NCBI RefSeq assembly: GCF_024204685.1
Contig: NZ_CP100350.1
Location: 2,933,501 to 2,997,500, forward strand
Direction of reading: 5' to 3'
From: Gilvimarinus sp. DA14
GTDB lineage: Bacteria > Pseudomonadota > Gammaproteobacteria > Pseudomonadales > Cellvibrionaceae
Length of the DNA: 64,000 nucleotides
Shown one piece after another: positions 1-7,787 of this stretch (its first letter is position 1; each line of letters begins with the position of its first letter). A model generated the notes under the pieces. It was not told the origin of the DNA and did no database searches. It saw nothing but the letters and a program-made list of their open reading frames with translations. A program made the translations under genes and the position numbers.

Positions 1-749
1 TAACGACCGCCCATACTATCGCCACCGCTCGTGCGGCCGGCTGGAGTTGGCGTATTCCCTTGCAGCAGCGCCATGGCAATGGCTATGTCTATGCCAGTAA
101 ATTTATTGGTGATGAACAGGCCGCGCGCGAATTGCTGGCCTCGCTGGATACCGAGCCTTTGGCCGAGCCGCGGGTTATTCCATTTACCTCCGGCATAAGA
201 CGTAAAGTGTGGGATAAAAATTGTCTCGCGCTGGGCTTGGCGCAGGGCTTTCTGGAGCCGTTGGAATCGACAGCGATTCACTTGGTGTCAAAGTCTTTAG
301 CGCACTTTATTCGCTTTTTTCCCGGCACTGACTGTAGTGAGCGTTTACAGCGCGAATTTAACCGACGCCTGTATCAGGACTACTGTGAAATCCGCGACTT
401 TTTGGTATTGCATTACTGCACCACCGAGCGCAGTGACACGCCTTTCTGGCGTGCCTGCCAGCAAATGGAGATGCCGGATTCGCTAGCGGATAAATTGAGC
501 CTGTTTCGCGAACAGGGTAATTTATTGCCGGGGGTAGAGGACTTTTTCCAGCCCAGTAGCTGGCAAATGGTGTTAACCGGCATGGGGGTCATGCCGGCCC
601 ACTACAACCGCACCGTAGATGCTCTGGATTATTCCGCTTTGGCCCGTTCGCTGGCCGCCGGTAAAGAGGCAATTGGCAAAGCCGCCGCCATGCAACCGAG
701 CCACGATGAGTTTATCAACACCTACTGCAAGGCAGAGCTAAGGGAGTGA
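1..749 (+). CDS. Flavin-dependent tryptophan halogenase family protein, C-terminal part
   Basis: The reading frame is open from the left edge (first full codon at base 3) to TGA at 747-749, so the N-terminal FAD-binding half lies outside the window. Directly visible at bases 42-59 is GWSWRIP, which fits the WxWxIP signature of flavin-dependent halogenases, followed by QQRHGNGYVY and the helical C-terminal region with 'LGLAQGFLEPLESTAIHL'. Relatives chlorinate or brominate tryptophan or other aromatics using FADH2 supplied by a separate reductase. In Cellvibrio-type bacteria such paralogues often sit beside TonB-dependent receptors, so a secondary-metabolite role is not proven. The substrate cannot be read from this part. 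Confidence 0.85.
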   Translation, partial: TTAHTIATARAAGWSWRIPLQQRHGNGYVYASKFIGDEQAARELLASLDTEPLAEPRVIPFTSGIRRKVWDKNCLALGLAQGFLEPLESTAIHLVSKSLAHFIRFFPGTDCSERLQREFNRRLYQDYCEIRDFLVLHYCTTERSDTPFWRACQQMEMPDSLADKLSLFREQGNLLPGVEDFFQPSSWQMVLTGMGVMPAHYNRTVDALDYSALARSLAAGKEAIGKAAAMQPSHDEFINTYCKAELRE

Positions 750-759
750 CGTCCGGGCT

Positions 760-2649
760 CTAGGGGGCGAGTTTGTTCTGATCCAGCGCTGCAAGTTCGC
801 CCAAGCGCCGATCAATAGCCTTTTCGATACCCTCTGCATCCAATCCCTGGCTTGCCATCTGATCGGCCTGGCTGGCGTGGCTGACAAACTCGTCTGCCAG
901 CCCCAACTGCAGCAGTGGGGTGATAATGCCCGCCGCACTCAGGTACTCGGCTACCGCCGAGCCGGCGCCACCGGCAATGGCGTTTTCTTCCAAGGTCACA
1001 AGCAGCTTATGGCGCTTGTGCATGGATTCAATCAGCTTGGTATCCAATGGTTTAACAAAACGCATATCGCACAGAGTAAGCCCCAACTTATCCGCCACTT
1101 GGCGGGCGACCGCACCCAGAGTGCCAAAGCATAAAATGGCCGCGCCTGTGCCTTCGCGCTTGATGACCCCTTTGCCCATTGGCAGAGCGTTCATCGCGCT
1201 GTGCACTTGTGCGCCCGGCCCGCGTCCGCGTGGGTAGCGCACGGCGCTCGGCCCCCGGTGTTGATAGCAGGTGTACAGCAGCTGGCGGCACTCGTTTTCG
1301 TCGCTGGGCGCGGCGATTACCATATTGGGAATACAGCGCAAAAAGGTAATGTCAAAACTACCTGCATGGGTGGCGCCGTCTTCACCCACCAGGCCGGCGC
1401 GGTCGATGGCAAAGGTTACATCCAGGTTTTGCAGCGCGACATCGTGAATTAACTGGTCATAGGCGCGCTGCAAAAAGGTGGAATAGATGGCCACCACCGG
1501 TTTCTTTCCTTCACAGGCAAAACCCGCGGCCAGGGTCACCGCGTGCTGCTCGGCGATGGCGACATCGTAGAAGCGCTCGGGGTAGTCGCGGGCAAACTCC
1601 ACCATCCCTGAACCTTCGCACATTGCCGGGGTGATACCGATTAGGCGCGGCTCAAGGGCGGCCATATCGCACAGCCAACGGCCGAAAATATCTTGATATT
1701 TAGGCCGGTTGGGCACCGGCTTTTTGGGGCTGGGTTCGAGTTTATTGAGCGCGTGGTAGCCCACCGGATCTTGCTCGGCGGGCTCAAAACCTTTGCCCTT
1801 CTGGGTGATAATGTGCAGCAGCTTGGGGCCTTTTACTCCACGCAAGTTGCGCAAATAGCGCACCAGCGATGACATATCGTGGCCGTCGATGGGGCCCACA
1901 TAGTTAAAGCCCATTTCTTCAAACAAGGTGCCCGGCGAAACAAAGCCTTTAAAGTGCTCTTCGGTGCGCTTGGCAAATTCCCACGCCGAGGGGATTTTGG
2001 TCAGTACCTGTTTGCTGCCTTCGCGCAGCGAGTTATAAAACTTGCTACCCCAGATTTTCGACAGATAAGTCGCGAGCCCGCCCACATTGGGCGAGATAGA
2101 CATATTGTTGTCATTGAGAATCACCAGCATGTCGGCGTCGGTGTGGGCGGCGTGGTTGAGCGCCTCAAAGGCCATGCCCGCGGTCATGGCGCCGTCACCG
2201 ATAATGGCGGCGCACTTGCGGTCATCGCCGGCCAGAGCCATGCCCAGTGCTGCACTGATTGATGTACTGGAATGGCCCACGCCGAAGGTGTCGTACTCGC
2301 TTTCGTCGCGCTTGGGAAAGCCAGACAGTCCGCCCGCCTGACGCATGGTGAGCAATTGTTCGCGACGGCCGGTGAGAATTTTATGCGGATAGGTCTGGTG
2401 GCCCACGTCCCACACAAGGCGGTCTTCGGGAGTGTTATAGATGTAGTGCAGGGCGATGGTCAGCTCTACCACGCCCAGGCCCGCGCCGAAGTGGCCGCCG
2501 GTTTGCCCCACGCTGTAGAGTAAAAACGCCCGCAACTCGTCCGCCAGCAGTGGCAGCTCTTTTTCACTGAGCTCGCGCAGATCCGCCGGTGACTCTATGG
2601 TGTCCAGCGTCGGTGTGGACGGGCGTGTGGTCGGTATTTTGTTCAGCAT
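760..2649 (-). CDS. dxs: 1-deoxy-D-xylulose-5-phosphate synthase
   Basis: 629 residues, the usual DXS length. The enzyme condenses pyruvate and glyceraldehyde-3-phosphate to DXP, the first step of the MEP isoprenoid pathway and also a precursor for thiamine and pyridoxal phosphate. Visible motifs are the N-terminal [32 protein letters not shown] with the catalytic His near 84, the thiamine-diphosphate motif GDGAMTAG (151-158) followed by NDNNMSIS, and the transketolase-type [11 protein letters not shown] and [11 protein letters not shown] segments. It is the last gene of a minus-strand run xseB-ispA-dxs; the 41-nt gap to ispA suggests one transcript. Its 3' end faces the halogenase gene only 10 nt away. 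Confidence 0.97.
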   Translation of the reverse strand: MLNKIPTTRPSTPTLDTIESPADLRELSEKELPLLADELRAFLLYSVGQTGGHFGAGLGVVELTIALHYIYNTPEDRLVWDVGHQTYPHKILTGRREQLLTMRQAGGLSGFPKRDESEYDTFGVGHSSTSISAALGMALAGDDRKCAAIIGDGAMTAGMAFEALNHAAHTDADMLVILNDNNMSISPNVGGLATYLSKIWGSKFYNSLREGSKQVLTKIPSAWEFAKRTEEHFKGFVSPGTLFEEMGFNYVGPIDGHDMSSLVRYLRNLRGVKGPKLLHIITQKGKGFEPAEQDPVGYHALNKLEPSPKKPVPNRPKYQDIFGRWLCDMAALEPRLIGITPAMCEGSGMVEFARDYPERFYDVAIAEQHAVTLAAGFACEGKKPVVAIYSTFLQRAYDQLIHDVALQNLDVTFAIDRAGLVGEDGATHAGSFDITFLRCIPNMVIAAPSDENECRQLLYTCYQHRGPSAVRYPRGRGPGAQVHSAMNALPMGKGVIKREGTGAAILCFGTLGAVARQVADKLGLTLCDMRFVKPLDTKLIESMHKRHKLLVTLEENAIAGGAGSAVAEYLSAAGIITPLLQLGLADEFVSHASQADQMASQGLDAEGIEKAIDRRLGELAALDQNKLAP

Positions 2650-2690
2650 GGGTAATATCTTGTTTCAGCGAGGGGCCATTGTAGGCACCA

Positions 2691-3575
2691 CTAGCGCTCT
2701 CGCTCAACCACATATTGGGCAATCGACTGCAGTGGCGCAGTATTGCCGGGCAGGGGAGAGATGGCGGTTAGCGCTTCATCCAGCAGGCGGTGGGCGTGTT
2801 GCCGGGCGGCATCAAGGCCCAGCAGGGAGACATAGGTGGGTTTGTTTTTGGCCGCGTCGGCGCCCTGGGTTTTGCCTAGAGTTTTGGTGTCGGCGGTGAC
2901 GTCGAGAATATCGTCCTGTACCTGGAAGGCCAGCCCTACCGCCGTACTAAAAGTGTGCAGCGCTTTAAGGGTTTGTGTATCTGCCTCGGCCACCTGGGCG
3001 CCCATGGTAACGCTGGCGTTAACCAGTGCGCCGGTTTTGCAGCGGTGCATATGCTCCAGCTGTTGCAGGTTCAGAGTGTTAGCCACCGCCGCTAGGTCAA
3101 TCGCCTGCCCCAGCACCATCCCTTGGCTGCCCGCAGCGGTGCTCAGGCTTTTAATTAAGCTGATCCGCACCGGTGCGCTTATCGAGGTCTCATGGGCCAG
3201 CAGCTCGAAGGCCAGGGTCTGCAGTGCGTCACCCGCCAGAATGGCAAGTGCTTCGTCATAGGCAATATGACAGGTTGGCTTGCCCCGGCGCAGATCGTCG
3301 TCGTCCATGGCGGGCAGGTCGTCGTGGATCAGGCTGTAGGCGTGTATCGCCTCAATCGCGCAGGCCACACTGTCTAGCGCCGCAGACTCGGTATGGCCCT
3401 TTAGAGCTTCATAGCTGGCAAACACCAGCAGTGGGCGAATACGTTTGCCGCCGCCGGCAAGGGCATAACCCATGGCTTCCCCCAGCTGGCTGTTGGCCGT
3501 GGTGGGAATGACTTTGGTCAAGGCCTGTTCAATGCGCGGGCGCAGGCCGTCGGCGTATTGGCGAAAACTGCTCAT
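2691..3575 (-). CDS. ispA: Farnesyl diphosphate synthase (short-chain polyprenyl synthase)
   Basis: 294 residues, typical for IspA. It joins isopentenyl diphosphate to dimethylallyl and geranyl diphosphate to make farnesyl diphosphate, which feeds undecaprenyl phosphate and quinone side chains. The first aspartate-rich motif DDLPAMDDDDLRRG starts at residue 85 and the second, DDILD, lies near residue 220 with a downstream Lys-Gly rich segment; GGGKRIRPLL (41-50) binds the homoallylic substrate. The ATG (minus strand, 3573-3575) overlaps the TGA of xseB by one base (TGATG), indicating translational coupling. The pairing with dxs places both in the isoprenoid pathway. Confidence 0.96.
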   Translation of the reverse strand: MSSFRQYADGLRPRIEQALTKVIPTTANSQLGEAMGYALAGGGKRIRPLLVFASYEALKGHTESAALDSVACAIEAIHAYSLIHDDLPAMDDDDLRRGKPTCHIAYDEALAILAGDALQTLAFELLAHETSISAPVRISLIKSLSTAAGSQGMVLGQAIDLAAVANTLNLQQLEHMHRCKTGALVNASVTMGAQVAEADTQTLKALHTFSTAVGLAFQVQDDILDVTADTKTLGKTQGADAAKNKPTYVSLLGLDAARQHAHRLLDEALTAISPLPGNTAPLQSIAQYVVERER

Positions 3576-3817
3576 CAGGCGTCGTCTGTGGGATCAAAAT
3601 CCTGTAACACCGGCTGACCGTTTTCCTCGATCAGGGTTTGCACCTGCTGTTCGGCCTGGGTGAGTCGCTGCTGGCATTCGCGGGTTAACTTGATGCCTTG
3701 CTCAAACGCCTGCAGAGATTCCTCCAGGGTAAGTTCGCCGCTTTCCATGCGCGCTACCAGAGCTTCAAGCTCGGTCAGTGAAGATTCCAGATCTGGGGCT
3801 TTTTTCTTTGCGGGCAT
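3575..3817 (-). CDS. xseB: Exodeoxyribonuclease VII small subunit
   Basis: 80 residues from ATG at 3815-3817, beginning [20 protein letters not shown]. An in-frame upstream ATG at 3961 would add 48 residues with no family resemblance, so the shorter form is chosen. The small subunit binds XseA to form the ATP-independent exonuclease VII that degrades single-stranded DNA. The sequence shows the family pattern of two amphipathic helices, FE..L..LE.lV..mE.GeLtLEeSL.aFEqGi.L. It opens the xseB-ispA-dxs run, a gene order common in gammaproteobacteria. A good -10 (TATAAT on the minus strand, 3900-3905) lies 83 bases upstream; no clear -35 is seen. Confidence 0.95.
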   Translation of the reverse strand: MPAKKKAPDLESSLTELEALVARMESGELTLEESLQAFEQGIKLTRECQQRLTQAEQQVQTLIEENGQPVLQDFDPTDDA

Positions 3818-3899
3818 TGGTGGCCTGTGTATCGGTTGTTGGTTCAGCTTTGCGCCCAGCTGCCGATAGACTTGGCAGATACGCACTTTTATGGGCGCC

Positions 3900-3905
3900 A
3901 TTATA
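3900..3905 (-). promoter_or_regulatory. Probable -10 box for xseB-ispA-dxs
   Basis: TATAAT on the minus strand, in the 181-bp divergent gap between xseB and pomA. There is no convincing -35 at 16-18 bp, so only the -10 is claimed. A weaker plus-strand candidate for pomA (TTTACA 3924-3929, TAGAAT 3949-3954, spacing 19) lies next to it and is less credible. Confidence 0.4.
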
Positions 3906-3998
3906 CGGTTTGCCACTGACAGATTTACAGCCCCTGGCGGAATCCGACTAGAATAGTGCATTAATTAAGGGCTCTGCGCCGAGAAGAAGGAGTAACGG

Positions 3999-4763
3999 GT
4001 GGATTTAGCAACGCTTATCGGGCTTTTGGGGGCCCTGGGTCTGATTGTCGCCTCCATGTTTATGTCCGGCGAAATCGGTATGTTTGTCAATGCTCCCTCG
4101 CTGGTCATTGTGGTGGGTGGCAGTGTTTTTGCCGTGATGGCCAAGTTTGGTCTGGGACAGTTTCTCAGCGCCTTTAAAGTGGCGGGCAAGAGCTTTGTGA
4201 ATAAGCTCGACGATCCGCTGGATATGATTGATGAAATTGTCGATCTGGCGGATGCCGCGCGCAAGGGTGGCTTGCTGTCACTGGAAGGCAAGGAAGTCAG
4301 CAATGGTTTTTTGCAAAAGGGCATTCAGCTTTTGGTGGATGGCCATGATCCGGATGTCGTGCGCACCATGCTCTCCAAAGACCGCTCGCTGGCCGAGCGC
4401 CGTCATAACAGCGGCGCATCAATATTTGCATCGCTTGGCGATGTGGCTCCCGCCATGGGAATGATTGGCACCTTGATCGGTCTGGTCGCTATGTTGGCCA
4501 ATATGGACGATCCCAAGGCCATTGGCCCCGCGATGGCGGTTGCGCTGCTGACAACGCTTTACGGTGCCATGCTCGCTAACGCAGTGTTTTTGCCCATTGC
4601 CGATAAGCTCAAGTTGCGTGCCGGCGAAGAATTCATGATAAAAAGCATGATTATTGACGGCCTGCTGGCGATTCAAAACGGCCAGAACCCCAGGGTAATT
4701 GACACGGTACTGCGCACCTATTTGCCCGAGCGCAAGCGCGACGCCGCCGATGCTGCAGGTTAA
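3999..4763 (+). CDS. pomA: Flagellar motor stator protein, PomA/MotA family
   Basis: 254 residues, starting at GTG 3999 with a strong GAAGGAG ribosome site 9 bases upstream. MotA/PomA proteins form the ring around the B subunit in the stator and pass ion flow on as torque to FliG. Four membrane spans are visible: two near the N terminus (residues 3-24 and 30-50) and two around 150-172 and 182-202, with a large charged cytoplasmic loop between. Conserved features include GGxxFAxM, the loop motif 'LSLEGKE', and the A-P-A-x-G-M-I-G-T-L-I-G-L segment of TM3. The short form without the E. coli-type N terminus favours the PomA (sodium) subfamily, but ion choice is not certain. Twelve bases separate it from pomB. 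Confidence 0.93.
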   Translation: MDLATLIGLLGALGLIVASMFMSGEIGMFVNAPSLVIVVGGSVFAVMAKFGLGQFLSAFKVAGKSFVNKLDDPLDMIDEIVDLADAARKGGLLSLEGKEVSNGFLQKGIQLLVDGHDPDVVRTMLSKDRSLAERRHNSGASIFASLGDVAPAMGMIGTLIGLVAMLANMDDPKAIGPAMAVALLTTLYGAMLANAVFLPIADKLKLRAGEEFMIKSMIIDGLLAIQNGQNPRVIDTVLRTYLPERKRDAADAAG

Positions 4764-4775
4764 CAGGCCCAACCC

Positions 4776-5762
4776 ATGAGTGCAGATGACGAAGAAAAAG
4801 ATTGCGAATGCCCGCCCGGCCTACCGGCCTGGATGGCGACCTTTGCCGACTTGATGGCATTGTTGATGTGCTTTTTTGTGCTCTTGTTGTCGTTTTCGGA
4901 AATGGACGCGATGAAGTTTCGCCGCCTGGCCGGCTCTTTGGCTCAGGCGTTTGGGGTTCAGGCGAAGGTCAATGTCAACGAGATCCCCAAGGGCACCAGT
5001 ATTATCGCGCAGGAGTTTAGCCCGGGTAAGCCCGAGCCCACCCCGGTAAATGTGATTTTTCAGCGCACCGAAGACATCACCGAGATGAGCCTTGAAGTGC
5101 GTGATTCCCAGGAATACGACATTGAGCGCGGCGAGCCGGATATGGATCAAAGTGCGCAAGAGCGCTTGCAGCGTATTGTCGAAGAGCTGGTAGAGCAGAC
5201 CCGACAGGATGCCACCGAGCTGGCTGATAAGCTCAAAGACAGAATCGCCAGTGGCGATATCGAAATTGAGACCAAGGGGCGGCAGATTATTATCCGTATT
5301 CGCGAGAAAGGCTCGTTTGAATCCGGCTCGGCCACTTTGGCGCCAGATTATTACGATGTAATCGATGAAATTCGCGCGGTGCTGATGCTAAAGCCCGGGC
5401 ATATCGCCGTGCAGGGGCACACCGACAACATACCGATTCGCTCTGACCGTTTTCGCTCTAACTGGGATTTATCCGCAATGCGCGCTTCGTCTGTCGCGCA
5501 GCAGCTAATGCGCGGCGGCTATCTGGCACCCGAGCGCTTCGAGGTGGCCGGTTACGCCGCTACGCGGCCGTTGGTGGCAAACGACTCGGCCTTTAATCGC
5601 GCGCGTAACCGCCGGGTGGAAATTGTGATTCGCCAGGGGCTTGGCAGTGAGCTAGAGGCCGAAGATTTGGAGCTGTTAAAAAATGAGGGTGACGATATCA
5701 TTCGTCAGTTGGACGTGGCCCCCGAATATCTCTTCGACTTAGAGCCAGAAGAGGTGTTTTAA
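4776..5762 (+). CDS. pomB: Flagellar motor stator protein, PomB/MotB family (OmpA C-terminal domain)
   Basis: 328 residues. The N terminus has a short cytoplasmic tail, then one membrane helix starting WMATFADLMALLMCFFVLLLSF; Asp25 in FADLMALL is the conserved ion-binding acid of the stator channel. A charged periplasmic linker (about 60-190) leads to an OmpA-like peptidoglycan-binding domain (about 200-290) with FESGSATL, GHTDNIPI and the NRARNRRVEI motif. It partners PomA to make the stator. It is followed by no other gene; a candidate Rsm-type small RNA locus starts 17 bases downstream. Confidence 0.93.
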   Translation: MSADDEEKDCECPPGLPAWMATFADLMALLMCFFVLLLSFSEMDAMKFRRLAGSLAQAFGVQAKVNVNEIPKGTSIIAQEFSPGKPEPTPVNVIFQRTEDITEMSLEVRDSQEYDIERGEPDMDQSAQERLQRIVEELVEQTRQDATELADKLKDRIASGDIEIETKGRQIIIRIREKGSFESGSATLAPDYYDVIDEIRAVLMLKPGHIAVQGHTDNIPIRSDRFRSNWDLSAMRASSVAQQLMRGGYLAPERFEVAGYAATRPLVANDSAFNRARNRRVEIVIRQGLGSELEAEDLELLKNEGDDIIRQLDVAPEYLFDLEPEEVF

Positions 5763-5779
5763 CGCCAGTTAGGCTACTT

Positions 5780-5797
5780 TGTAGGAAATGTCTTACA
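5780..5797. promoter_or_regulatory. Candidate GacA (UvrY/LetA/SirA) upstream activating site
   Basis: The 18-mer TGTAGGAAATGTCTTACA matches the GacA box TGTAAGnnATnnCTTACA (consensus from memory) at all but one defined position. It is an interrupted palindrome. Its centre lies about 65 bases before the transcription start predicted from the CATAAT -10 at 5842-5847, the distance expected for GacA-controlled rsm promoters. Functional assignment is inference. Confidence 0.72.
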
Positions 5798-5853
5798 GCG
5801 AACTGTGACATCCGCCGCTATTTTTGTCGCCAGCTTGGGCGCATAATATCCTC

Positions 5854-5972
5854 AATGGAGAAATTCATAGGGATATGGGGCACGGAACAGAAGGATCTTG
5901 CCGCTAAGAGTCACGGTTTGACTCCATCCTGTAAACCCCGCAACAGGCCCCCTTGTTGCGGGGTTTCCTTAT
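5854..5972 (+). ncRNA. Candidate Rsm/Csr-family regulatory small RNA (CsrA/RsmA sponge)
   Basis: About 115-120 nt, from a start predicted 7 bases after the CATAAT -10 (5842-5847; no clear -35, as expected for an activator-dependent promoter) to a strong intrinsic terminator. The 5' half has four ANGGA motifs in 41 bases: ATGGA 5855, AGGGA 5869, ACGGA 5882 and AAGGA 5891. ANGGA is the core bound by CsrA/RsmA. A hairpin (GAGTCA 5908-5913 with TGACTC 5919-5924) may be extended by AGGAT pairing with ATCCT, and the terminator stem follows. RsmX of pseudomonads is about this length. By analogy it would sequester CsrA/RsmA under GacS/GacA control. It has no open reading frame. A family search is needed; the call rests on box, motifs and terminator together. 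Confidence 0.65.
5933..5972 (+). terminator. Rho-independent terminator of the candidate Rsm RNA
   Basis: A perfect 13-bp stem, AAACCCCGCAACA (5933-5945) with TGTTGCGGGGTTT (5954-5966), has an 8-base loop and a T-rich tail CCTTATTTT. Confidence 0.85.
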
Positions 5973-6046
5973 TTTGGTCATGCACTTTACCCGCTTATTC
6001 ATCTTGTTCTGCGTCAGGTATGTTTTAATAGTCGCAAAGCAACAAT

Positions 6047-6079
6047 AAAAGCCGAGCCCGTCCCAGGCTCGGCTTTTTT
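6047..6079. terminator. Strong intrinsic terminator of unknown transcript
   Basis: A 12-bp stem, AAAAGCCGAGCC (6047-6058) with GGCTCGGCTTTT (6066-6077), has a 7-base loop and six Ts (6074-6079). The A-run on the left arm makes it potentially bidirectional. It sits between the candidate small RNA and the MITE-like element; perhaps it once ended a gene now lost, or backs up the preceding terminator. Confidence 0.75.
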
Positions 6080-6085
6080 GTGCTC

Positions 6086-6362
6086 TAGGGAGCCTCTGAT
6101 TAAGTCATCAGTGGCCTCTGTAAGCCCCGAAGAGCGCGGCCAAAACGTCCACCCGCTGTGTTGCCTACACGGATGTAGGTAAGGGCCGTGAGCAGGACGC
6201 GAAAGGCTTGCACTTCTTGTCAAGGACTATGGCCATTGCCTGCGAAGCGCGCCAAGGGCAAGGGATTGCCCGAATGCCGGAAAGGCAGGAGCATTTTCCG
6301 GCAAAGGATTGAACGTTTTGACTTGCGCAGAGACCCCTGGGGACTTAATCAGAGGCTCCCTA
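6086..6362. mobile_element. MITE-like non-autonomous element with perfect terminal inverted repeats
   Basis: The 277-bp segment is bounded by GGGAGCCTCTGATTAAGTC and its exact inverse, each flanked by TA (inverted repeats 6086-6106 and 6342-6362, 21 bp including the TA). It encodes no convincing protein, so it would need a transposase in trans. The ends GG-AG--..GA--AAGTC recall IS5-group termini and the flanks CTAG/CTAC almost fit a YTAR target duplication; a simple TA duplication is the other reading. The right end lies only 27 bases before the MFS transporter start, so the element may have displaced or replaced that gene's promoter. Family assignment is inference. Confidence 0.65.
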
Positions 6363-6389
6363 CTGTTCTTCATCTGAATTGGGCGTTTA

Positions 6390-7787
6390 ATGACCTCAAA
6401 ACCTAAGCAGATAACATCCTCCGCCTGGCTATTGCTCATGGTCATTTGTATGGGGGCGTTTATCGCCCCTTTAGGAATGGCATCGGTGAATGTGGCAATC
6501 CCGGCCCTGGCGGCGGAGCTCAATGCCAACGCGGTACTGGTCAGCTGGATTCCAACCACGGTACTACTGGCAAATATTGTGTTTATGTTGCCGGCGGGCA
6601 AGCTGGCCGATCTATTCGGCCGCAAGCGGGTATTTCAGTGGGGGATTTGCCTTAACGCGCTGGCAGGCATTGGCGCCAGCTTTGCTGAGTCTGTGCACTG
6701 GGTATTGGTGATGCGGTTTGTGCAGGGCCTGGGCTCGGCAATGATGTTTGCCACCAGTATGGCCTTGCTGATTTCGGTGTTTCCGCCGCACAAACGAGGT
6801 TTACCGCTGGGTCTAAACGCCGCCTGCGTGTATCTCGGCTTAACCCTTGCGCCGGCGTTGGGGGGCTGGGTCACTGAAGCCTTGGGGTGGCGCTATGTGT
6901 TTTTACTTCCTCTGCCACTGGTGGTGGTTGTCCTGCTGCTGTTGCAGTGGCGTATCAGCGGGGAGTGGCGCTCAGAGACGGTAGACAGGTTTGATTGGCG
7001 CGGTGCCTTGCTGTTTGCACTGTGGGCGCTGGCTTTGGTCGTGGGCTTAACGGGCCTGCCCGAGCCGCTGAGTATTGCCTCGTTGTTGCTCTCCTTCGTT
7101 TTGTTGTTCGGTTTTATCCGTATGCAGGCCCGCGCGCAAAACCCGCTCATACGGGTACAGATGTTTCGCGAATCGCGACTGTTTTCCATGTCACTGCTGA
7201 CGGCCTCGTTTATGTACGCCTCCAGCTACCCGCTTGGCTTTATGCTTAGCCTTTACCTGCAATACGTACGCGATTTCAGTGCCTCACAGGCGGGTCACGT
7301 GCTTTTGTCTCAGGCCCTGGCAATGGCCTGTGTGGCGCCACTCGCCGGCAAGCTGTCGGATTATTTTCCCGCGCGGTTTCTCGCCACGGCGGGTTGCGCC
7401 TGCACACTGGCAGGATTTTTCTGGTTGAGTCGGCTGGATGCCGATACCAGCCGCACCGCAATCAGCCTGGCGCTAGTGTTGGTGGGGCTGGGGTTTGGAT
7501 TTTTCTCCAGCCCCAACAATCATGTGGTGATGCACTCGGCGCGCGCCGACGAGGTGGGAGTGGCGGCCGCTACGCTAAATCTCGCGCGGGTGACGGGGAA
7601 CCTGGTGGGCATGAGCCTGGTGAATTTATTGGTGTACTGGCACTTGGGGGATCAGCCTCTGGACGCCGGGGTCTCGGACGCATTGCTGGCAACCTTCCAC
7701 GGGGCACTGAATTTGGCGCTGGGGTTTTTAACGGCCGCCACAGTGATCTCGCTACTGCGCGGCCGCACTTATCAGCCCGAAGCCTGA
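6390..7787 (+). CDS. MFS drug/solute exporter, DHA2-like (EmrB/QacA type)
   Basis: 465 residues with about 14 hydrophobic spans, the pattern of the DHA2 (14-TMS) drug:H+ antiporter subfamily. Visible are the loop 2-3 motif A, GKLADLFGRKRVF (about 71-83), the WIPTTVLLANIVFMLPAG segment before it, and the antiporter motif C-like GLTLAPALGGWV (about 149-160). It probably exports drugs or metabolites across the inner membrane; the substrate is unknown. The start ATG at 6390 lacks a clear ribosome site and lies 27 bases downstream of the MITE-like element. Its 3' end overlaps the converging lysC by 16 bases. Confidence 0.85.
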   Translation: MTSKPKQITSSAWLLLMVICMGAFIAPLGMASVNVAIPALAAELNANAVLVSWIPTTVLLANIVFMLPAGKLADLFGRKRVFQWGICLNALAGIGASFAESVHWVLVMRFVQGLGSAMMFATSMALLISVFPPHKRGLPLGLNAACVYLGLTLAPALGGWVTEALGWRYVFLLPLPLVVVVLLLLQWRISGEWRSETVDRFDWRGALLFALWALALVVGLTGLPEPLSIASLLLSFVLLFGFIRMQARAQNPLIRVQMFRESRLFSMSLLTASFMYASSYPLGFMLSLYLQYVRDFSASQAGHVLLSQALAMACVAPLAGKLSDYFPARFLATAGCACTLAGFFWLSRLDADTSRTAISLALVLVGLGFGFFSSPNNHVVMHSARADEVGVAAATLNLARVTGNLVGMSLVNLLVYWHLGDQPLDAGVSDALLATFHGALNLALGFLTAATVISLLRGRTYQPEA

